Below, piece after piece: positions 7,888-14,615 of a DNA stretch of 14,745 nucleotides; position 1 is the stretch's first letter, and each line of letters starts with the position of its first letter. The notes under the pieces are model-generated. The model was not told the origin of the DNA and made no database searches. It saw only the letters and a list, made by a program, of their open reading frames with translations. The translations under genes were made by a program, and so were the position numbers. This stretch comes from JBAXHO01 sp037138855 (GTDB taxonomy: Bacteria; Patescibacteriota; Dojkabacteria; B142; OLB20). The stretch lies in NCBI GenBank assembly GCA_037138855.1, contig JBAXHO010000041.1, forward strand, positions 1 to 14,745, written 5' to 3'.

Positions 7888-7896
7888 TATGTTAGT

Positions 7897-8337
7897 TTAA
7901 AAAATTAACCACTGTTGGAAATTCTCATCTTCAGCCATTTCTTTAAAAAGCTGAGCTGTAAGAAACCGATTGAACTTGGATTCCATAAAACCATCCAAAA
8001 ACAGTCTTGCTTCTTCTTCCGGTACACCTTCTAATTCACCAAATTTTTTACTGATCCGTTCCATTTTGAAGAGAAATTCTTCAACTCGTACCTTAAGTTG
8101 TAAAAATGATTTACTGATGCCAATTGATTCAATTATTATACTTTCCAATTTTTGTGAATCACATTCTATCAAGCCCAAAATACTAAATTGCCATACTGGA
8201 GAATCTGTCCAAACACGTGTAACTTCTATACATTCCACATTTCCTGTTTTTACTTTAACACCTTGTTTTAATTCTTTGAGTACTTTTTCAATAAATACTT
8301 CTTTGGAAACACCTAAGGTTTGAATTGCTACATCCAT
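7897..8337 (-). CDS. Unknown 146-residue protein in the RNR operon
   Basis: I do not recognise this protein. It starts 4 nt after the stop of the 596-residue RNR and is followed 9 nt later by the Nudix gene, so it is almost certainly co-transcribed and part of that functional set. There is no signal peptide or membrane segment. Residues 1-75 alternate strands and helices (VKVKTGNVECIEVTRVW, then VWQFSILGLIE). The C-terminal half is mainly helical and charged (VEEFLFKMERISKKFGE, then VPEEEARLFLDGFM) and ends in hydrophobic FQQWLIF. The two cysteines (in NVEC and LIECD) form no motif. An antisense frame of 117 codons covers the same DNA, but this strand has the operon context and the better start. 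Confidence 0.75.
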   Translation of the reverse strand: MDVAIQTLGVSKEVFIEKVLKELKQGVKVKTGNVECIEVTRVWTDSPVWQFSILGLIECDSQKLESIIIESIGISKSFLQLKVRVEEFLFKMERISKKFGELEGVPEEEARLFLDGFMESKFNRFLTAQLFKEMAEDENFQQWLIF

Positions 8338-8341
8338 TTAC

Positions 8342-10132
8342 TTATTTTGCTAAATTTAAAACTTGTTTGTCACGACTTTTATTGCGATAAATTGTCATCC
8401 CTTTTAAGTGAGAATTTGCTGCAAGTTTAAAAATTGTTTTAATGTCTTCAATATTTGCTTTTTCTGGTAGATTAATAGTTTTGGATACTGCATTGTCTGT
8501 ATATTTTTGAAATGCTGCCTGAGTTCTTATATGCCATTCTGGACTAATATCATAAGAAGTAACAAAAATTCTTTTAATTTTTTCAGGAATTTCAGAAATT
8601 TCCATCAGACTACCGGATTGAGAAATTTTTTGCATCATTGCCTGATCATATAGCCATTCCTCCTTAAGTTTACTCTCAAGATATTTATTCATATAAACCA
8701 TTTCAATATTTTCACCAACTGTTTCCATATTTTTTCTACTATAAGCAAGAGCATAAAATGGTTCAATACCACCATTACAATCAGCTAATAAACTAGTAGT
8801 ACCATTGGGAGCAATAGTTGTCACTGTAGCATTGCGCATTGTTTTATATCCCAGCTTATCCCATTTTGAACCTTTAAAATTTTTAAAACTACCCTTCTGC
8901 TCTCCCAGTTTCTCTGAAGTTTGATGAGAAATATCATTAATAAACTTCATAATTCTCTCAGCTAACTTGATCGCCTGATCACTATCATAAGGAATTCCAA
9001 GCAAATACAAAAGATCAGCCCAACCCATCACACCTACACCTACTTTACGATTTCCATATTTTACAATTTTTTCAATTTCTGATAATAAATGATGTGCCAA
9101 TGTAATAGTATTATCCAGAAATTCTACTGCCAGTCGAACTACATACTCCATTCGTTCCCAATTTATTTTTTGCTGAACTGGAATATTACTATTTAATAGA
9201 TCCACTTTTACAAATTTATTAAGAACAATGGAACCAAGATTACATGCCTCATATGGGAGCAATGGCTGTTCACCGCATTGATTGGTAGAAGTCATTTTAC
9301 CAATATGTAAAGTAGGATTATGACGATTAATCTCATCTACAAAAATAAAACCTGGTTCACCACTGCGATAAATACTGGCAATAATTTTATCCAGTATTAA
9401 TTCCGCTGGCACTGCCTGATATTTTTTACCATTAAACTGCAAATTATAGGTGGTTTTATTTTCTAGTGCTTTAATAAATTCATCAGTAATGGCAATCGAT
9501 ACATTAAAATTGGTTAATTGCGAATAGTCATGTTTGGCAGTAATGAATTTTTCAATATTAGGATGATCGATTCGTAAAATCCCCATATGACCAGCATGTC
9601 TCACTGCACCTCTGTTGAGGATGATCTCAGAAGAAAAATCATATAAACGCATAAAAGAAATTGGTCCACTAGCTTCTTTACCAGTACTATTAATCAATGA
9701 TTTTTCAGGACGAATTTCTGAAAAATCATAACCAATTCCAGCGCCTCTGCGATGTAATACAACTGTATTGGCAAGCGTGCCATAAATCGACTCCAGACTA
9801 TCGTGAATTGGCATGACATAACAAGCTGCAACAAGATCTTCTTTACCCCGGTCTAATAATGACATACCTGAAAGAAATTCCAGATTTGCCTGAATTTCAA
9901 AAAATTTTTCAGCTAAACTTTCCACATATACTTTTGAAGGCTTTTGATAATTTTTTTTCTTATCAGATAAATCAAGATCAGCACTAGCAATAAATCTGGA
10001 AATTCGAATAAACATTTCTCTGGGTGTTTCTTCAATTTCTAAATTATCATCTAATTTTAAATAGCGTTTTTCTGCGATTAACTTCGCATTTTCAGTGAGT
10101 ACTGGTTCTAAATCAAATTTTGTCCTACTCAT
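8342..10132 (-). CDS. nrdJ: Second class II RNR, single module without the C-terminal redox tail
   Basis: A 596-residue adenosylcobalamin-type RNR catalytic module. Active-site residues are in place: N284, radical C286 and E288 in NQCGE (Gln where the modules of the fused enzyme have Pro), with the reducing pair C104 and C297. The Gly-rich loop reads RRGAGIGYDFSEIR (128-141), and the later motif is APNGTTSLLADCNGGIEPF, with Asn replacing Thr of APTGT. The protein stops right after the module's end (LKGMTIYRNKSR), so the TSCPD domain and Cys-rich tail found in the fused enzyme are missing. No cysteines remain near the C-terminus. It must be reduced by another protein, perhaps the tail of the fused NrdJ, or by a thioredoxin-like donor. 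It lies 24 nt after nrdR and 4 nt before the unknown gene. It could instead be a specialised or regulatory paralogue. Confidence 0.9.
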   Translation of the reverse strand: MSRTKFDLEPVLTENAKLIAEKRYLKLDDNLEIEETPREMFIRISRFIASADLDLSDKKKNYQKPSKVYVESLAEKFFEIQANLEFLSGMSLLDRGKEDLVAACYVMPIHDSLESIYGTLANTVVLHRRGAGIGYDFSEIRPEKSLINSTGKEASGPISFMRLYDFSSEIILNRGAVRHAGHMGILRIDHPNIEKFITAKHDYSQLTNFNVSIAITDEFIKALENKTTYNLQFNGKKYQAVPAELILDKIIASIYRSGEPGFIFVDEINRHNPTLHIGKMTSTNQCGEQPLLPYEACNLGSIVLNKFVKVDLLNSNIPVQQKINWERMEYVVRLAVEFLDNTITLAHHLLSEIEKIVKYGNRKVGVGVMGWADLLYLLGIPYDSDQAIKLAERIMKFINDISHQTSEKLGEQKGSFKNFKGSKWDKLGYKTMRNATVTTIAPNGTTSLLADCNGGIEPFYALAYSRKNMETVGENIEMVYMNKYLESKLKEEWLYDQAMMQKISQSGSLMEISEIPEKIKRIFVTSYDISPEWHIRTQAAFQKYTDNAVSKTINLPEKANIEDIKTIFKLAANSHLKGMTIYRNKSRDKQVLNLAK

Positions 10133-10156
10133 TATTTAATCAAAGTAAACTTAAAA

Positions 10157-10603
10157 TTATTTGAGATCAAGAATAGCTGATTCAAATTTTTCAATACTGT
10201 CAAAATCTTTATATACTGAAGCAAATAATAAAAAACCAATTTTATCCAGTTTCTTTAAGCGTGTAAGAACCATATTTCCAATTTCAGTACTTTTTACCTC
10301 ACGATTTTGGCGATTTAGTAATTTTAATTCAATATCATCAATTAATTCATCAATTTTATCTTCAGAAATTTCACGTTTTTTTATTGCTTTTAAAATTCCT
10401 CTTTTAATTTTTTCCCGATCAAATTCTTCGATTTTTCCTGAACGTTTGACTACATTAAGACTAATAGTTTCAATTCTTTCATATGTTGTAAAACGTTTTT
10501 TACAATTAATACATTCACGACGCCGCCTTGTCACATTGGTTTCATTATTATCTCTTTTATCAATAACACGAGTATTTTGGTGGTGACAAAAAGCGCAAAT
10601 CAT
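10157..10603 (-). CDS. nrdR: Transcriptional repressor NrdR
   Basis: NrdR represses RNR genes when its ATP-cone senses adenine nucleotides. At 148 residues it has the normal length. The zinc ribbon uses C3, C6, C31 and C34, followed by the family's RRRRECINCKKRFTTYERIE stretch (26-45), which contributes DNA contacts. The ATP-cone (about 49-139) starts VVKRSGKIEEFDREKIKRGI. It is the first gene of the RNR operon, 24 nt ahead of the 596-residue RNR. Two NrdR-box-like sites lie upstream in its own promoter, so it probably autoregulates together with the downstream RNR. The ATG at 10603 has no Shine-Dalgarno sequence. Confidence 0.96.
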   Translation of the reverse strand: MICAFCHHQNTRVIDKRDNNETNVTRRRRECINCKKRFTTYERIETISLNVVKRSGKIEEFDREKIKRGILKAIKKREISEDKIDELIDDIELKLLNRQNREVKSTEIGNMVLTRLKKLDKIGFLLFASVYKDFDSIEKFESAILDLK

Positions 10604-10647
10604 TACTAAATAATAATAACTAAATTGGGAGCAACTATTATGAAGTC

Positions 10648-10677
10648 AGACAACTTTACAACCAAGTAAAATTGTCT
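10648..10677 (-). other. RNA hairpin in the nrdR leader
   Basis: On the minus strand AGACAA at 10677 pairs with TTGTCT at 10648, and TTTAC pairs with GTAAA inside it, around a TTGGTT loop. That is 12 bp with a single T-G step. The step is a wobble only in minus-strand RNA; on the plus strand it is a C-A mismatch. The hairpin ends 44 nt before the nrdR start codon and has no following U tract. It may affect nrdR translation or mRNA stability, or be a DNA operator. Confidence 0.5.
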
Positions 10678-10700
10678 ATATAAGCACATCGAAATCAATT

Positions 10701-10730
10701 ATTGTTATATTATATTTTGTAATATACAAT
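10701..10730. repeat. Bulged inverted repeat upstream of nrdR
   Basis: ATTGT and ATATTA on the left arm pair with TAATAT and ACAAT on the right arm, with one bulged base and a 7-nt loop, making an 11-bp AT-rich stem. On the plus strand TTTTTGTTTTG follows, so a weak plus-strand terminator is possible, though no plus-strand gene precedes it. It would also lie within the proposed nrdR leader. Confidence 0.35.
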
Positions 10731-10833
10731 TTTTGTTTTGATTTTGCTAAAAAATTTTATCCGCTAAAATTGGAATGAATGGAATTGGCAGTATAGCGAA
10801 TAAAAAATAGTTAAATTTGCCCCTTAAAAGAAA

Positions 10834-10849
10834 CCACAACATATTGTGT
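10834..10849. promoter_or_regulatory. NrdR box 1 (proximal to nrdR)
   Basis: CCACAACATATTGTGT matches 14 of 16 positions of the NrdR-box consensus as I remember it (acaCwATATaTwGtgt), including the central palindrome. It lies just downstream of the proposed -10, over the expected transcription start of nrdR. Its start is 32 bp from that of box 2, the roughly three-turn spacing typical of NrdR operator pairs. Confidence 0.75.
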
Positions 10850-10858
10850 TTCGACCAC

Positions 10859-10888
10859 AGGTTAGCAACAAGATATTGTACTTGTCAA
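10859..10888 (-). promoter_or_regulatory. Promoter of the nrdR-RNR operon
   Basis: On the minus strand a perfect TTGACA (10888-10883) is followed by an 18-nt spacer ending in TGC and the -10 TAACCT (10864-10859), an extended -10. Expected start is near 10852, giving a leader of about 250 nt before nrdR. Box 2 fills the spacer and box 1 covers the start site, an arrangement suited to repression. Confidence 0.6.
10866..10881. promoter_or_regulatory. NrdR box 2 (distal)
   Basis: CAACAAGATATTGTAC matches 11 of 16 consensus positions and keeps the core CWAnATATWG. It lies between the -35 and -10 of the proposed nrdR promoter and starts exactly 32 bp from box 1. The match is weaker than box 1, but phase and position support it. 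Confidence 0.65.
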
Positions 10889-11028
10889 GAGATAGAATAA
10901 AATTTATATTTGATTGAGGTAAAGCCTAAAAAGTCAGCTCGAATATAATATTTATTCAATTTTTGATTTTTTTTGAATTTTCGATATTTTTTTCTTGACA
11001 AATTCTTTTCACTTTAATGAACAGAAGT
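10889..11028. other. Divergent intergenic DNA without recognised gene
   Basis: This is AT-rich DNA between the nrdR promoter and the Mur-ligase promoter. A plus-strand TTGACA at 10995-11000 has no good -10 at a usual distance. A T-rich stretch (10958-10994) precedes it. No ORF or RNA gene was recognised. Confidence 0.4.
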
Positions 11029-11058
11029 ATGAAATATTATTTATTAAAATGTTATACT
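11029..11058 (+). promoter_or_regulatory. Candidate promoter of the Mur-ligase operon
   Basis: ATGAAA (11029-11034), an 18-nt spacer, then TATACT (11053-11058) preceded by TG one base upstream (an extended -10). The expected start is near 11065, about 110 nt before the gene. The -10 is strong and the -35 is four of six. Confidence 0.45.
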
Positions 11059-11093
11059 GATTTTATCAATGCTATTTCCAGTAAACCAAACTT

Positions 11094-11138
11094 AGTTCGA
11101 TTTTCTAAATTCAAAAAAAAACAATAATTAATCGAACT
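11094..11138 (+). other. Inverted repeat in the Mur-ligase leader
   Basis: AGTTCGATT (11094-11102) and AATCGAACT (11130-11138) are perfect 9-bp arms separated by 27 A-rich bases. The repeat lies between the candidate promoter and the ATG at 11174. It could form a leader hairpin or be an operator. The arms resemble a T-arm sequence, but no tRNA can be folded around them. Confidence 0.4.
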
Positions 11139-11173
11139 TATCCGGTATTAGCTATATTTATCAATTGATTAAA

Positions 11174-12613
11174 ATGAAAAAATGGTTGCACATAATTGGA
11201 GTTGCTGGCGTGGCTACTTCTGCAATTGCTTTAATGTACCGCAAGTTAGGTTGGCACGTAAGTGGATCAGCCAAAGGTTTTTATCCGCCAGTAAGCAATT
11301 ATTTAAAAGATCATTCATTTGAAATTCTTATTGGATATAAAGCTGTACATTTAACAGATGCTTTTGGAAATCATCCTGATTTGGTTCTATATCAGGGACT
11401 GGAAAATCCAAACAATCTTGAAATGCTAAATGCAAAAAAACTGAAATTAAAACTAATTACTTATCCTGAATTAGTTGCTGCAATGATTATCAAATCCGGA
11501 AACTCAATTGTAGTAGCTGGAACCTATGGCAAGACCACAATTACAGCACTTCTGGTCAACATTTTTAATGCAGCAAAAATTGAAAATAGTCATCTAATTG
11601 GCGCGATTCCTGTACAAAAAATTTCTACAGCAAAAGTAAAAACTTCTAATACAAAATGGTCAATTGTCGAAGGTGATGAATATCTTGTTTCTCTTACAAA
11701 TCCAAATTCAAAATTTTTTCAATATCAACCTACTCATCTTATTTTAAATGCAATCCAATGGGATCATGCTGATTTATTTCCTACTGAAAAAAACTATCTG
11801 GAAAATTTTAAAAAGTTGATACTGCAATTACCTGCCAATGGTTTATTAGTAGCAAATGCCAACAATCAAAATGTGGTCACAATAGCAAAATTTGCTAAGT
11901 GTCAAGTGATCTATTACGCAGCAGATAAATCAAGCTGTTTTATTAAACCAGACTGGTATTTATTAGAAAGTTCTAGGCCTCTGCCTACATTGATAAGACA
12001 AACCCCGGGTATCGACCCGGAAATTATTCCCTTTGAACGTAACATACCAGGAAGATTTAATAATGAAAATATTCTAGCAGCAGCTGTACTATCTGCAGAA
12101 CTGGGTATTAAAAAAGAACGAATTCAGGAAGGAATTGAAGAATTTCAAGGCATTAAAAGAAGGCTGGAAATCATTTATCAAAATGAACATTTAATTGTGA
12201 TGGATGATTTTGGTAGCAGTCCACCCAAGGCAGCTGGAGCATTGAAATCAGTAAAAACTGATTATCCAGATGCAGAAATAATTGCTATTTTTGAACCAAA
12301 TACAGGAAATCGCACACCAGAGAGTTTACATTTATATAAAAATACTTTTCAAGATGCTGATTTAATAATTTTACCAAGATTCACTAAATTACCGCTAACC
12401 AAAATTAAGCGATTTGATGCTACTATTTTACAAAAAGAATTACTAAGATTTCATAAAAATGTGATTCTCGAATTAAATGATAACGAGTTAATTGAAAATT
12501 TATTAAATCAAACTATTACGAAAAAGAGAAAAGTGATTATTTTTTTAGGTAGTCATAGTTTTCGTGGCATGATTGATCAATTTGTTACAAAATTAAAAAA
12601 TGAAGAAAGCTAG
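11174..12613 (+). CDS. Mpl-like Mur ligase (UDP-N-acetylmuramate:peptide ligase family)
   Basis: An ATP-dependent cytosolic ligase of about 479 residues, joining an amino acid or peptide to UDP-MurNAc. In Mpl this recycles the wall tripeptide; in MurC it adds L-Ala. The N-terminal Rossmann domain (HIIGVAGVATSAIAL, then YPPVSNYL) fits Mpl better than MurC. The ATP loop is GTYGKTT (about 116-122), followed by EGDEY (166-170) and NAIQWDHADLFP, also Mpl-like. The C-terminal domain has MDDFGSSPPKAA, where the DDFAHHP of relatives has become SSP: both His are lost. I chose the ATG at 11174 over a TTG at 11165 because the protein then begins MKKWLHIIG, the normal family start. It overlaps the next gene by 14 nt. 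No other peptidoglycan gene is visible, so the exact substrate is open. Confidence 0.85.
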   Translation: MKKWLHIIGVAGVATSAIALMYRKLGWHVSGSAKGFYPPVSNYLKDHSFEILIGYKAVHLTDAFGNHPDLVLYQGLENPNNLEMLNAKKLKLKLITYPELVAAMIIKSGNSIVVAGTYGKTTITALLVNIFNAAKIENSHLIGAIPVQKISTAKVKTSNTKWSIVEGDEYLVSLTNPNSKFFQYQPTHLILNAIQWDHADLFPTEKNYLENFKKLILQLPANGLLVANANNQNVVTIAKFAKCQVIYYAADKSSCFIKPDWYLLESSRPLPTLIRQTPGIDPEIIPFERNIPGRFNNENILAAAVLSAELGIKKERIQEGIEEFQGIKRRLEIIYQNEHLIVMDDFGSSPPKAAGALKSVKTDYPDAEIIAIFEPNTGNRTPESLHLYKNTFQDADLIILPRFTKLPLTKIKRFDATILQKELLRFHKNVILELNDNELIENLLNQTITKKRKVIIFLGSHSFRGMIDQFVTKLKNEES

Positions 12614-12980
12614 TTTTGCTCCAATCAAAGCACTTTTAAGTGAAAACAGTTATTTAAACCGTTTGATTGAACCAAATAAATTTGTTTCCCAGGAATTTCA
12701 GGATTTTGGTTTACGTCTTGCGACAAAATTAAGTGATAATGATCATCGCGCTTTATATATTAAACTAGCTAAGGAATTACCCCGCTGGATCATCGAATCA
12801 GCAGAAGTTTTTGCCCGGGATTATCCTACTAAAACACCAAATAAGGGAAGAATTTTTATGTGGAAATTGACAGCACTTTGTAAAAAGCATAAGCTCAAAA
12901 TGAAATTTCCTAAGAAACCTAAACCAAAACTAATTAAATTAAAAACAATTGCTCAAATAAGTATGTTTAATGGAATGTGA
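12600..12980 (+). CDS. Unknown 126-residue protein coupled to the Mur ligase
   Basis: I cannot name this protein. Its ATG lies inside the last codons of the Mur ligase (14-nt overlap), so the two are likely made together. There is no signal peptide or membrane helix. The body (about 10-95) looks helical, with FVSQEFQDFGLRLATKL, then HRALYIKLAKELPRWIIES and IFMWKLTALCKKH. The C-terminus is strongly basic (many Lys from about 95 to 115, in KKHKLKMKFPKKPKPK), which suggests nucleic-acid or membrane-surface contact, but this is only inference. Its TGA stop begins the third of the heptamer arrays. Confidence 0.7.
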   Translation: MKKASFAPIKALLSENSYLNRLIEPNKFVSQEFQDFGLRLATKLSDNDHRALYIKLAKELPRWIIESAEVFARDYPTKTPNKGRIFMWKLTALCKKHKLKMKFPKKPKPKLIKLKTIAQISMFNGM

Positions 12981-13001
12981 GAACTGTAATCTGTAATCTG
13001 T
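12981..13001 (+). repeat. Three heptamers starting at a TGA stop codon
   Basis: Directly after the stop (12978-12980) come GAACTGT and two copies of AATCTGT, followed by a decayed AAAAATT. It is the shortest but cleanest of the three arrays that begin at a TGAGAAC stop. Confidence 0.65.
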
Positions 13002-13027
13002 AAAAATTATATGAATGAATATTTAAA

Positions 13028-13127
13028 AATTGGTATTCATAATTTATAATTTATAATTTTTTTACTAGATACCAGATACTAGATACCAGCTATTTTGCTA
13101 CTTGATACTTGATACTTTATACTTTTT
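13028..13127 (+). repeat. Heptamer-built dispersed element, copy B
   Basis: Nearly the whole stretch from 13035 divides into 7-nt units: ATTYATA-type, then ACTAGAT/ACCAGAT alternating, an 8-nt interruption ending CAGCTATTTTGCT, then ACTTGAT, ACTTGAT, ACTTTAT and ACTTTTT. It matches copy A at 6951-7028 when that is read on the minus strand, with the same block order and extra units inserted. It fills most of the gap before the HIT gene. Confidence 0.75.
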
Positions 13128-13140
13128 ATTTTCCCTTTCC

Positions 13141-13563
13141 ATGCATGATCCTAATTGTCTTTTTTGTAAAATCGCCAGTGGAGTAATTCCCAGTTATAAA
13201 ATCTATGAAACTGAAAATTTTCTGGCATTTTTGGATATTTTTCCACATACTGAGGGATATACTTTAGTCATTCCCAAAAATCATTATCGCTGGGTTTGGG
13301 ATGTTGAAAATATTGGTGAATATTTTGAAGTTTGTCAAAAAATTGTTAAACATTTTCAGAAAGTAACTGGTAAAGATGCTGTTTATACCTGGATTTTAGG
13401 TGAAGAAATTCCTCATGCTCATGTCAGAATCATTCCAGATCAAGCTGGTCAATACATTTCTGAAGTAGCAAAATTTATGGATGAGCAACGTAACACTGGT
13501 AAAGTGAGCAAACTAGATAATACAAAAGCCAAAGAAATTCAAATAAAATTTCAACTGAAATAA
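13141..13563 (+). CDS. HIT family nucleotide hydrolase/transferase
   Basis: Histidine-triad proteins hydrolyse or transfer nucleoside monophosphates from AMP-linked substrates. The 140-residue protein begins MHDPNCLFCKIASGVIPSYK, a typical HIT start with a CxxC pair (C6, C9), followed by FLDIFPHTEGYTLVIPKNHY. The triad reads H92-A-H94-V-R96: the first His and the central (nucleophile) His are present, but the third is Arg. The ATG at 13141 fits the family start. In-frame codons upstream to a TTG at 13102 would encode repeat-element DNA. The terminal 30 residues are an extra Lys-rich extension. The gene sits 20 nt ahead of the glycosyltransferase and is probably co-transcribed with it. Confidence 0.85.
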   Translation: MHDPNCLFCKIASGVIPSYKIYETENFLAFLDIFPHTEGYTLVIPKNHYRWVWDVENIGEYFEVCQKIVKHFQKVTGKDAVYTWILGEEIPHAHVRIIPDQAGQYISEVAKFMDEQRNTGKVSKLDNTKAKEIQIKFQLK

Positions 13564-13583
13564 TTTAATTGAGATTATCATTT

Positions 13584-14534
13584 ATGATTACTATTATCAT
13601 TACTTCATATAAGGAAGCGAAGACAATTGGTCAGGCAATCAAGGCTGTTTGTGATCCAATTTACTCAGGATTTAGTGATGCATTGGAATTAATCACTGTC
13701 ATTCCTGATCAAGCTACCATTACTGCTGCTGCTGCTGCAATTCAAAATTTTTCTAAAATCAAATATCTAAACATTCGAGATCCCTTAAAAGGAAAACCTT
13801 ATGCTTTAAATTTAGCTCTTCGCAGAGCAAAAGGTGAAATTATTGTTTTAACTGATGGTGATGTATATTTTGAAGCTTTTGCTTTGAAAAAATTACTTGA
13901 TAAACTTGAAAAAAATCCGGAAGCTGCTGCTGTCACTGGTCGACCAATTGCTGCTGATCCCAAAACTGACCTCTGGCGCTACATTGGTAATCTTCTGGCT
14001 GATGCAGCTCATCATAAACGGATGGCGACGATGACTAGCGATGCCACTGGTAAATCTTTAAAACTTGTTTCCAGAACACCAAATTTTTTCGTATTAAGCG
14101 GATATATTTTAGCTTTTCGTAAAATTTCACTGCAGTTACCTGTAGATTGTCTCGTAGAAGATGCGTATTTATCTTATGTCTTATTTAATCAGGGTCATGC
14201 TTTGCTTTATGAACCACAAGCACAAATCAAAGTAAAATATCCTTTAAATATTCGAGACTGGTATGCCCAGAAATTACGTAGTGTAGGAGGTTATTTGCAA
14301 CTTTGGAAATACGGTGTCATAAAAAAAGATACCAAAGTTCGTAATTTCTGGAAAGAACTGGAATATTTTTGGTTTCCGATTAAATATGCTACAAACTTAA
14401 AAGAATTAATCTGGTCTTTGGAACTTTATCCCCTTCGTTTATGGCTTTGGATTAGGATTTTTATCCAGCAGCGGATTTTAAAAACGGATTTAATTGGTAA
14501 AACTGGCTGGCAAAGAATCGAATCTACAAAATGA
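13584..14534 (+). CDS. Family 2 glycosyltransferase
   Basis: A 316-residue GT-A enzyme that transfers a sugar from a nucleotide-sugar donor to a glycan or lipid acceptor. It begins MITIIITSYKEAKTIGQAI, the standard GT2 opening. GKPYALNLALRRAKGEIIVLT leads to the metal-binding D91-G92-D93, and VEDAYLSYVL (191-200) carries the ED pair expected for the catalytic base. DWYAQKLRSVGGYLQLW (225-241) parallels the QxxRW region of processive GT2s in a relaxed form. The C-terminus is aromatic and basic (LWLWIRIFIQQR), more like a membrane-surface anchor than a full transmembrane helix. I prefer the ATG at 13584 to the TTG at 13569, since the usual GT2 first strand starts there. A run of Ala codons (13722-13740) is notable. 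Acceptor unknown. Confidence 0.85.
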   Translation: MITIIITSYKEAKTIGQAIKAVCDPIYSGFSDALELITVIPDQATITAAAAAIQNFSKIKYLNIRDPLKGKPYALNLALRRAKGEIIVLTDGDVYFEAFALKKLLDKLEKNPEAAAVTGRPIAADPKTDLWRYIGNLLADAAHHKRMATMTSDATGKSLKLVSRTPNFFVLSGYILAFRKISLQLPVDCLVEDAYLSYVLFNQGHALLYEPQAQIKVKYPLNIRDWYAQKLRSVGGYLQLWKYGVIKKDTKVRNFWKELEYFWFPIKYATNLKELIWSLELYPLRLWLWIRIFIQQRILKTDLIGKTGWQRIESTK

Positions 14535-14541
14535 AATATTT

Positions 14542-14555
14542 TGTATTGCAATACA
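14542..14555. other. Perfect 14-bp palindrome after the glycosyltransferase
   Basis: TGTATTGCAATACA is a perfect palindrome 7 nt past the TGA stop, followed by TTGTTTATTT. The T tract is weak and there is no loop, so terminator function is doubtful. An operator for the next gene is an alternative. Confidence 0.3.
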
Positions 14556-14584
14556 TTGTTTATTTAGAACTTTTTATTTAATAT
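14556..14584 (+). promoter_or_regulatory. Weak candidate promoter of the coiled-coil gene
   Basis: TTGTTT (14556-14561), a 17-nt spacer and TAATAT (14579-14584), 31 nt before the ATG. The matches are three and four of six in very AT-rich DNA, so chance is a real possibility. Confidence 0.3.
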
Positions 14585-14615
14585 AGAATTGAAACTAAAT
14601 TTTTAGCAAAAACAA

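Noticed and set aside
7970..8323. Plus-strand frame antisense to the 146-residue gene
   Set aside because: It is a mirror of a better-supported minus-strand gene in a tight operon. Its Ser-rich composition is typical of antisense frames.
10161..10586. Plus-strand frame of 141 codons over nrdR
   Set aside because: NrdR on the other strand is unambiguous; this is a shadow frame.
10604..10852. Cobalamin riboswitch in the nrdR leader
   Set aside because: Expected because the RNRs need B12, but I cannot find the B12-box GCCACT-type core or a matching multi-stem layout. A covariance-model search would settle it.
11094..11138. tRNA gene suggested by GTTCGATT
   Set aside because: No acceptor stem, anticodon arm or CCA-side pairing can be laid out around it.
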